Assembly (NCBI GenBank): GCA_005787665.1
Contig: SYAB01000457.1
Coordinates: forward strand, 1 to 6,346
Length of the DNA stretch: 6,346 nt
Reading direction: 5' to 3'
Source of the DNA: Actinomycetota bacterium
GTDB taxonomy: Bacteria; Actinomycetota; Actinomycetes; Mycobacteriales; Mycobacteriaceae
The notes beneath the pieces were generated by a model that did not search any database, was not told where the DNA came from, and was given only the letters and a program-made list of their open reading frames with translations. This document shows, piece by piece, positions 1-5,160 of the stretch (positions within the stretch are counted from its first letter, which is position 1; every line of letters starts with the position of its first letter). The position numbers were made by a program, and so were the translations under genes.

Positions 1-2
1 GC

Positions 3-1367
3 GTGAACCCCGCGCTCGCCGGCCTTGTCGCTGCACTGCCGGATGGTGTCGTCGTCACCGATCCCGACATCCTGGCCTCCTACCGCCATGACCGCGCCGC
101 CGATCCGGCGGCCGGCACCCCGCTGGCGGTGGTCCGGCCCACCCGCACCGAAGAGGTGCAGGAGGTGCTGCGGTGGGCCAGCGCGAACCGGGTGCCGGTG
201 GTGCCGCGCGGGGCGGGTACCGGCCTGTCCGGGGGGGCGACCGCGGTCGACGGCGGGATCGTGCTGTCCACCGAGAAGATGCGTCAGATCACCGTCGACC
301 CGGTCACCCGCACCGCGGTGGCGCAGCCCGGACTGCTCAACGCCGAGGTCAAGAAGGCCGTCGCCGAGTACGGTCTCTGGTACCCGCCGGATCCGTCGTC
401 CTATGAGATCTGCAGCATCGGCGGCAACATCGCCACCAACGCCGGCGGGCTGTGCTGCGTGAAGTACGGCGTGACAACGGATTACGTGCTCGGCATGCAG
501 GTGGTGCTCGCCGACGGAACGGCCGTGCGCCTCGGCGGTCCCCGACTGAAGGACGTGGCCGGGCTGAGCCTGACCAAACTGTTCGTCGGCAGCGAGGGCA
601 CTCTCGGGGTGGTCACCGAGGTGACCCTGCGTCTGCTGCCCCCGCAGCCCACCACCGCCACCGTCGTCGCGACCTTCGACTCGGTGGAGGCCGCGGCGGG
701 TTCGGTGGTCACCATCACCGGGGCGATCCGGCCGTCGATGCTGGAGTTCATGGACGCCGTGTCGATCAACGCCGTCGAGGACAAGCTCAAGATGGGCCTG
801 GACCGCGGCGCCGCGGCGATGATGGTCGCCGCCTCCGACGACCGCGGCCCGGCCGGAGCCCAAGACGCCGAGTTCATGGCCCGGGTGTTCACCGAAGCCG
901 GTGCAACGGAATGCTTCTCGACCGCGGACCCGGCCGAGGGTGAGGCCTTCGTGGCCGCCCGCCGCTTCGCCATCCCGGCGGTCGAGGCCAAAGGAGCACT
1001 ACTGCTCGAGGACGTCGGAGTGCCCTTGCCCGCCCTGGCCGACCTGGTCGCCGGGGTGGGGAAGATCGCGGCCGAGGCAGACCTGACGATCTCGGTGATC
1101 GCCCATGCCGGCGACGGCAACACTCACCCGTTGATCGTTTATGACCCCGCGGACCCCGCCATGGCGGCGCGCGCCGAGAAGGCTTTCGGCGACATCATGG
1201 ACCTCGCGGTCGGCCTCGGCGGCACCATCACCGGGGAGCACGGGGTCGGGAGGCTCAAGAAGCCGTGGCTGGCCGGGCAGCTCGGCCCGGAGGCGATGGA
1301 ACTGAACCGCCGCATCAAGAACGCATTGGACCCCGACGGGATTCTCAATCCGGGCGCTGTGATCTGA
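3..1367 (+). CDS. FAD-linked oxidase, glycolate oxidase/D-lactate dehydrogenase family (Rv1257c-like)
   Basis: Predicted cytosolic flavoprotein of 454 residues that would oxidise a 2-hydroxy acid to the 2-oxo acid. The substrate cannot be read from sequence. The N-terminal PCMH-type FAD domain (about residues 38-215) shows PRGAGTGLSGGAT at 68-80, GGNIATNAGG at 140-149 and GSEGTLG at 196-202. The C-terminal FAD-oxidase domain shows HAGDGNTH at 368-375 and GEHGVG at 411-416. By analogy with D-2-hydroxyglutarate dehydrogenase, His368, His375 and Glu412 are the expected metal and substrate ligands. The end, ALDPDGILNPG, is typical of the family, and the length is normal. The GTG start lies two bases inside the window, so its ribosome binding site and promoter are not visible and an upstream start cannot be excluded, but the N-terminus looks complete. 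The gene lies 53 bases before the P450 on the same strand. Position and family match M. tuberculosis Rv1257c from memory. Family assignment is firm, specific activity unknown. Confidence 0.92.
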   Translation: MNPALAGLVAALPDGVVVTDPDILASYRHDRAADPAAGTPLAVVRPTRTEEVQEVLRWASANRVPVVPRGAGTGLSGGATAVDGGIVLSTEKMRQITVDPVTRTAVAQPGLLNAEVKKAVAEYGLWYPPDPSSYEICSIGGNIATNAGGLCCVKYGVTTDYVLGMQVVLADGTAVRLGGPRLKDVAGLSLTKLFVGSEGTLGVVTEVTLRLLPPQPTTATVVATFDSVEAAAGSVVTITGAIRPSMLEFMDAVSINAVEDKLKMGLDRGAAAMMVAASDDRGPAGAQDAEFMARVFTEAGATECFSTADPAEGEAFVAARRFAIPAVEAKGALLLEDVGVPLPALADLVAGVGKIAAEADLTISVIAHAGDGNTHPLIVYDPADPAMAARAEKAFGDIMDLAVGLGGTITGEHGVGRLKKPWLAGQLGPEAMELNRRIKNALDPDGILNPGAVI

Positions 1368-1385
1368 CGCGCGGCCACCCCGGCA

Positions 1386-1421
1386 TTGACACAAGAGCCA
1401 AACTGCCCTACACATGAGACA
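1386..1421 (+). promoter_or_regulatory. Putative promoter of the P450 gene, leaderless type
   Basis: A perfect -35 hexamer TTGACA (1386-1391) is followed after 17 bases by TACACA (1409-1414), which matches the -10 consensus at three of six positions, including the leading TA. The expected start point, about seven bases past the -10, is the A of the P450 ATG at 1421. No Shine-Dalgarno sequence is seen upstream of that ATG. Leaderless mRNAs starting on the start codon are common in mycobacteria. The weak point is the -10, which lacks the final T. This promoter would let the P450 and regulator be transcribed without the oxidase gene. Confidence 0.5.
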
Positions 1422-1441
1422 TGATAGCTTCGGTGTCTCAT
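1414..1441. promoter_or_regulatory. Inverted repeat, candidate TetR-family operator
   Basis: Two perfect 8-base arms, ATGAGACA (1414-1421) and TGTCTCAT (1434-1441), are separated by 12 bases whose central AGCT (1426-1429) is also symmetric. That gives 20 of 28 positions in dyad symmetry. Size and symmetry suit a TetR dimer or pair of dimers. The site covers the last base of the proposed -10, the predicted transcription start and the first seven codons of the P450 gene, so a bound protein would block initiation. The obvious candidate ligand is the TetR protein encoded just after the P450. The binding partner is inferred; the symmetry is directly visible. Confidence 0.6.
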
Positions 1442-2644
1442 CCTGCGCGTTTCGAACTGCGGGCCGGGGCCAGCTGGGCGAACCCCTGGTCCATGTACGC
1501 CGCACTGCGCGACCACGACCCCGTCCACCACGTCGTGCCGGAGTACTCGCAGCACGACTACTGGGTGCTGTCCCGGCACGCCGACATCTGGGCCGCCGCC
1601 CGCGACAACGAGACCTTCTCCTCGGCGCAGGGCCTGACCGTCAACTACAACGAACTCGAACTGATCGGCCTGGCCGACAACCCGCCGATGGTCATGCAGG
1701 ACCCGCCGGCGCACACCGCGTTCCGCAAGCTGGTCGCCCGCGGATTCACCCCGCGCCAGGTCGAGGCGGTCGAGCCCAAAGTCACCGAGTTCGTCGTCGA
1801 ACGTATCGAGCGGATGCGCGCGGCCGGCGGCGGGGACATCGTGGCCGAACTCTTCAAGCCGCTTCCCTCGATGGTCGTCGCGCACTACCTGGGCGTCCCC
1901 GAGGCCGACCGCGCGCAGTTCGACGGCTGGACCGAGGCCATCGTCGCCGCCGGGGCCGACGGCCCGGCCGGGGTGGCCAGCGCCGGGGACGCGGTGCTGT
2001 CGATGATGACCTACTTCACCGAGCTGATCGAGCGGCGCCGCCGCGAGCCAGCCGATGACACCGTCTCGCACCTCGTCGCGGCCGGCCTGGGCGACGACGG
2101 CGACACCGCCGGGTTGCTGTCGATCCTCGCGTTCACCTTCACCATGGTCACCGGCGGCAACGACACCACCACCGGATTGCTCGGCGGCGCCGTGCAATTG
2201 CTCGACGCCAACCCTGAACAACGCCGGTTGCTGGTCGAGGATCCCGCGCTGATCCCGGACGCGGTGGAGGAGTTTCTACGGCTCACCTCGCCGGTCCAGG
2301 GACTGGCGCGCACACTGACCCGCGACGTCACCATCGCCGGCCGGGACATCCCGGCGGGACGCAAGGTGCTGCTGCTCTACGCCTCGGCCAATCGCGCCGA
2401 ACGCCAGTACGGACCGGACGCCGCGCTGCTCGACGTCAGGCGCCGGCCCCGCAACATCCTGACCTTCAGCCATGGCGCCCACCACTGCCTCGGTGCCGCG
2501 GCGGCCCGCATGCAGTCCCGGGTCGCGCTGACCGAGCTGCTGGCCCGCTGCCCCGATTTCGAGGTGGATCACGACGGAATCGTCTGGGCCACCGGCAGTT
2601 ACGTGCGCCGGCCGTTGTCGGTGCCGGTGCGGATCACCAGCTGA
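1421..2644 (+). CDS. cyp130: Cytochrome P450 CYP130
   Basis: Soluble haem monooxygenase of 407 residues, a normal bacterial P450 length, needing ferredoxin and reductase partners that are not in this window. The I-helix oxygen-activation motif GGNDTT is at 245-250, with the acid/alcohol pair Asp248-Thr249. The K-helix ExxR is Glu284-Arg287. The haem loop FSHGAHHCLG is at 349-358, with Cys356 as proximal thiolate ligand. Stretches such as TFSSAQGLTVNY (65-76), PPMVMQDPP (88-96) and LPSMVVAHYLGVP (148-160) match my recollection of M. tuberculosis CYP130 (Rv1256c, about 405 residues, crystal structures known, natural substrate unresolved). The ATG at 1421 fits the CYP130 N-terminus; an ATG at 1414 is in another frame, and GTG at 1433 is an in-frame alternative. 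No Shine-Dalgarno sequence precedes it. One base separates its stop from the downstream regulator ATG. Subfamily naming is by recall, not alignment. Confidence 0.93.
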   Translation: MIASVSHPARFELRAGASWANPWSMYAALRDHDPVHHVVPEYSQHDYWVLSRHADIWAAARDNETFSSAQGLTVNYNELELIGLADNPPMVMQDPPAHTAFRKLVARGFTPRQVEAVEPKVTEFVVERIERMRAAGGGDIVAELFKPLPSMVVAHYLGVPEADRAQFDGWTEAIVAAGADGPAGVASAGDAVLSMMTYFTELIERRRREPADDTVSHLVAAGLGDDGDTAGLLSILAFTFTMVTGGNDTTTGLLGGAVQLLDANPEQRRLLVEDPALIPDAVEEFLRLTSPVQGLARTLTRDVTIAGRDIPAGRKVLLLYASANRAERQYGPDAALLDVRRRPRNILTFSHGAHHCLGAAAARMQSRVALTELLARCPDFEVDHDGIVWATGSYVRRPLSVPVRITS

Positions 2645-2645
2645 G

Positions 2646-3221
2646 ATGGCCGACTGGCTGGCACCCCGGCGCACCGAGGTCGCCGGTGAGCGCATCCTCG
2701 ACGCGGCCGGCGAACTGTTCGCGATGCACGGCGTCGATTCGGTCGGGATGAACGAGATCGCCCGCGCGGCGGGTTGCTCCCGGGCGACGCTGTACCGCTA
2801 TTTCGAGAACCGCGACGCGCTGCACACCGCCTATGTGCACCGGGAGGCCCGTGGGCTCAACCGGCGTCTGGCCGAACTCCTCGACGGTATCGCCGACCCC
2901 GCCGATCGACTGCTGAGTGCGTTGACCCAGGCCCTGGCGCTGGTGCGGGAAAACCCTGCTCTGGCAGCATGGTTCACCCGCACGCCACTGGGCGCCGAGG
3001 CCGCCGAGGAATCCGAGGTGGTGCAGGCGCTGACCGCGGGCTTCCTGCTGTCGCTGACCGACGACGGCGTGCCCGCCGCGCGGCGGCGGGCACGCTGGCT
3101 GGTGCGGGTGCTCACCTCCTTTCTCACCGTTCCCGGCCGCGACGCCGAGGACGAGCGGACCATGTTGGCGGAGTTCGTCATTCCGCTGATGTCGCGGGCC
3201 GAGGGCAGCGCCCGGAGTTAG
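2646..3221 (+). CDS. TetR/AcrR-family transcriptional regulator (Rv1255c-like)
   Basis: DNA-binding repressor of 191 residues, a typical TetR length. The N-terminal helix-turn-helix domain spans about residues 14-60: ILDAAGELFAMHG (17-29) is helix 1, and NEIARAAGCSRATLYRYF (36-53) contains the turn and recognition helix. Residues from about 75 to 191 form the variable helical ligand-binding and dimerisation region, and nothing there identifies a ligand. The ATG follows the P450 stop codon by one base (TGA-G-ATG), with no clear Shine-Dalgarno sequence, so translation is probably coupled to the P450. This arrangement suggests it represses the P450-regulator unit through the inverted repeat at 1414-1441, giving negative feedback released by substrate or product. 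Position matches M. tuberculosis Rv1255c from memory. Family is secure; target and ligand are inferred. Confidence 0.92.
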   Translation: MADWLAPRRTEVAGERILDAAGELFAMHGVDSVGMNEIARAAGCSRATLYRYFENRDALHTAYVHREARGLNRRLAELLDGIADPADRLLSALTQALALVRENPALAAWFTRTPLGAEAAEESEVVQALTAGFLLSLTDDGVPAARRRARWLVRVLTSFLTVPGRDAEDERTMLAEFVIPLMSRAEGSARS

Positions 3222-3231
3222 TCTGACCCGG
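3219..3231 (+). promoter_or_regulatory. Possible -10 element and leaderless start of the small-gene pair
   Basis: TAGTCT (3219-3224) fits the mycobacterial TAnnnT -10 pattern and lies seven bases from the GTG at 3231, the spacing expected if the mRNA begins on the start codon. It overlaps the stop codon of the TetR gene. No convincing -35 is present, which is common for mycobacterial promoters. No good Shine-Dalgarno sequence is present either: GGAG at 3214-3217 ends 13 bases before the GTG, rather far. The short motif could occur by chance. Confidence 0.4.
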
Positions 3232-3500
3232 TGCCACAGCAACGGATCACGCTGCACGACGAAACGTGGTCGTGGACGCTGGAGAGCCTCGGTGAGCAGT
3301 TCGTGCTCACTGTGGTGTGCGGAACGGTGGGCCTCTACAACCGAACACTGGTCCTGAGCCCTGTCGAATCCGAGCGGTGGGAGCAGGGCGGGCCGGCGGC
3401 CCTGAAACCCCTCGTCGAGGCGATCCGCAATGACGTCACCGGCGCCGCCTTCGGTGACCGCTACCGGCGAGATCTGACCTGGGGCGGCCCGGACACATGA
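3231..3500 (+). CDS. Small protein of unknown function (89 aa)
   Basis: I do not recognise this 89-residue protein. It has no signal peptide, membrane segment or cysteine motif (one Cys, at 30). It opens with a polar, possibly beta-strand-rich half (RITLHDETWSWTLE at 5-18, EQFVLTVVCG at 22-31, YNRTLVLSP at 36-44). The second half looks helical (PAALKPLVEAIRNDV, 55-69), followed by a charged tail. Tryptophans occur at 13, 15, 50 and 84. Reality as a gene is supported by its fit between neighbours: the GTG start is nine bases after the TetR stop, the stop overlaps the next ATG as ATGA, and codon third positions are GC-rich. The overlap with the membrane protein gene suggests the two products act together. 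I recall no counterpart between Rv1255c and Rv1254 of M. tuberculosis. Confidence 0.68.
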   Translation: MPQQRITLHDETWSWTLESLGEQFVLTVVCGTVGLYNRTLVLSPVESERWEQGGPAALKPLVEAIRNDVTGAAFGDRYRRDLTWGGPDT

Positions 3501-4000
3501 CGGCCGACCCGGTCGAGGAACTGTTGGGCCGGGTCCACGGTTCCTCGGTTCGGCTTCGGCTGGCGATGGGCCTCGCCGCCGCGCTGTGCCTGGCCATCGC
3601 CGCGGGGATCGCCGCCGACACGGCCGGATGGCGCACCAGTCCGGTGTGGGCGGTCGCCGCCGTCGCGGGGGTGGTGTTCTTCGTCGGCACCGCCGCGGTG
3701 CTGATCTGGGCGGCATGGCGGGGCCAGCGCCGGCACAACGCCCGATTGCAGGACATGCTGCGCAACGATCCGCAGCGCATCCGGTCGATCCGGGTACTCG
3801 TCGCCCGCGCCACCCCGTTCGCCTCGTGGTCCCCCGACGACGGCTCGGCCACCCGGGGACTGCACATCTTCGTCGGCGACGACACCGGTCGGACCTGGGT
3901 GCTGCCGGTCTCGCGGCCGGAAGCCCAGGCCGTCGTCGCGAGCCTGGCCGAGCGCTGCCCGCGGGCGGTCATCGACGGTGCCGCCGACGCCGACAGTTAG
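3497..4000 (+). CDS. Putative two-helix membrane protein with soluble C-terminal domain
   Basis: Unrecognised 167-residue protein. Hydrophobic segments at about 22-41 (AMGLAAALCLAIAAGIAA region) and 50-73 (WAVAAVAGVVFFVGTAAVLI region) predict two transmembrane helices joined by a short loop. The second is followed by a basic stretch (WRGQRRHNAR, 74-83) that should be cytoplasmic, which places both termini inside. The soluble domain (about 84-167) alternates strand-like pieces, IRSIRVLVARA (96-106), GLHIFVGDD (121-129) and TWVLPVS (133-139), then a helix PEAQAVVASLAERC (141-154). This outline resembles small bacterial PH-like domains on paired-helix membrane proteins, but that is a shape comparison only. 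The ATG overlaps the preceding stop as ATGA, implying coupled translation. Its TAG stop shares bases with the convergent acyltransferase stop. Gene is likely real; function unknown. Confidence 0.78.
   Translation: MTADPVEELLGRVHGSSVRLRLAMGLAAALCLAIAAGIAADTAGWRTSPVWAVAAVAGVVFFVGTAAVLIWAAWRGQRRHNARLQDMLRNDPQRIRSIRVLVARATPFASWSPDDGSATRGLHIFVGDDTGRTWVLPVSRPEAQAVVASLAERCPRAVIDGAADADS
3997..4000. other. Convergent gene junction with interlocked stop codons
   Basis: TAG of the + strand membrane protein (3998-4000) and TAA of the - strand acyltransferase (complement of 3997-3999) overlap within four bases. No hairpin plus T-run is visible on either strand around the junction, so any terminator must lie inside the opposing coding sequence or act by Rho. 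Confidence 0.85.
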
Positions 4001-5160
4001 GAACGCACCCGGGTGAACCGGTGCAGCACCCAGGCCACCGGGATCGTCAGCGCCATCGTGACGGCGAACAGGGCGAGCATCGACCCGGTGTAGACCCGCC
4101 AGTGCAGGACCTCCACCATGGCGATCTCCATCAGGATCAGGTGCACCAGGAAGATCTCGTAGGAGATCTCCCCGAGCCACACCATCGGCCTGCTGGCCAT
4201 CAGGCGCGCATACCAGCCGCCGCGGGCGGACCGTCGCGCTGCGCCGGAGCCGGCGAGAGCCAGCGGGGCGATGAGCAGCGTGGCGATCACGGCGTAGAAA
4301 GACATCTTCACCAGCGCCTGGGCCAGGCCGGACGGCGACGTGGTGGGCTCACCGGCGATCGGGGTGGACACGATGAGGAAGCACACCAGGGCCAGCGGAA
4401 CCGCCAGGAACCCGTAGCACCGCACGCCCATCGCAGCCAGCACGGTCAGCATCATCCCGCCCAGGAACCAGACCAGATAACCGGGCAGCCACAGCCGGGC
4501 GCCGTCGGGCAGGACATCGGTGGTGTGCACCAACACCATCCAGGCCGGGCTGATCAGGGCCAGCCCGCCGAGTCCGGCCAGCAGCAACCCGGGCCGCCAC
4601 CGGCCTCGGCACAACAGCGTCACCAGCAGGTAGGCGATCGGCGGAAGCGCGACGTAGAACGCCACTTCGACGGCCAGGCTCCACATCTGGGTCAGGCCCT
4701 GGTGCAGCAGGGCGAAGGCGTAGTTGTCGGTGTAGATCTGGGTGAGGGTCAGGTTGCGGAACAGACCCCAGAGGCTGTGACCGGGGTTGGGCCCGCCGTC
4801 GCGGAAGTGGTAGATCAGATACGCCGCCAGCACGGTCACCACATAGGCCGGCATGATCCGTCGCACCCGGTGCCAGGCGTAGCGGCCCAGCGACGGCGAC
4901 GCCCCGCCGCCGGCCGCGGCCCGTACCCACGGACCGAACAGCAGGTACCCCGACAGCGCGAAGAAGATCGGCACGCCGATCTCCATGCGGGAGTAAACGA
5001 CTCCGACGAAACCGTGGGTGTACTTGCCGGTGGTGTAGGCCGCGTGGGTGGCCACCACCAGCAACGCGGCCAGCGCGCGCACGCCGGTCAGCGAGGGGAT
5101 CCGGTCGACGGTGGCGACGGCCTCCAGCCCGCCCTGATCGGCTTCGCCGGTCGCGGTCAT
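3997..5160 (-). CDS. AT3-family integral membrane acyltransferase (Rv1254-like)
   Basis: Polytopic inner-membrane O-acyltransferase of 387 residues, normal for the AT3 (Acyl_transf_3) family, which moves acetyl or other acyl groups onto glycans, lipids or antibiotics. The first membrane helix carries SLTGVRALAALLVVATHA (23-40) with the conserved Arg28 and His39, the expected catalytic region. FFALSGYLLF (66-75) is the usual second motif. A basic cluster, HRVRRIMPAY (97-106), precedes the next helix. WSLAVEVAFY (160-169) is the WSLxxE motif. WLGEISYEIFLVH (328-340) is the late conserved helix. About ten hydrophobic segments are seen. There is no C-terminal SGNH domain. The ATG overlaps the helicase stop codon as ATGA, with no clear Shine-Dalgarno sequence, so translation is probably coupled to the helicase. 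Position matches M. tuberculosis Rv1254 from memory. The acceptor molecule is unknown. Confidence 0.92.
   Translation of the reverse strand: MTATGEADQGGLEAVATVDRIPSLTGVRALAALLVVATHAAYTTGKYTHGFVGVVYSRMEIGVPIFFALSGYLLFGPWVRAAAGGGASPSLGRYAWHRVRRIMPAYVVTVLAAYLIYHFRDGGPNPGHSLWGLFRNLTLTQIYTDNYAFALLHQGLTQMWSLAVEVAFYVALPPIAYLLVTLLCRGRWRPGLLLAGLGGLALISPAWMVLVHTTDVLPDGARLWLPGYLVWFLGGMMLTVLAAMGVRCYGFLAVPLALVCFLIVSTPIAGEPTTSPSGLAQALVKMSFYAVIATLLIAPLALAGSGAARRSARGGWYARLMASRPMVWLGEISYEIFLVHLILMEIAMVEVLHWRVYTGSMLALFAVTMALTIPVAWVLHRFTRVRS

Noticed and set aside
1414..1416. Alternative ATG upstream of the P450 start.
   Set aside because: It is in a different frame from the P450, and its 214-codon translation is an Arg-rich shadow.
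1412..1424. Short direct repeat ACATGA (1412-1417 and 1419-1424).
   Set aside because: Six bases, spaced seven apart, and overlapping the stronger inverted repeat; probably incidental.
1139..2221. 360-codon open frame on the - strand over the oxidase end and the P450.
   Set aside because: Low-complexity Gly/Arg/Val/His-rich translation without motifs, antisense to CYP130, which has all its haem and I-helix signatures.
2634..3716. 360-codon open frame on the - strand over the TetR and small genes.
   Set aside because: Arg/Pro-rich shadow frame with no recognisable domain. It would conflict with the TetR gene, whose helix-turn-helix is clear.
3461..4180. 239-codon - strand frame opposite the small membrane gene.
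   Set aside because: Composition is Gly/Asp/Arg/His-rich and motif-free. The + strand frame has proper membrane helices and ATGA coupling, so the + frame is the gene.
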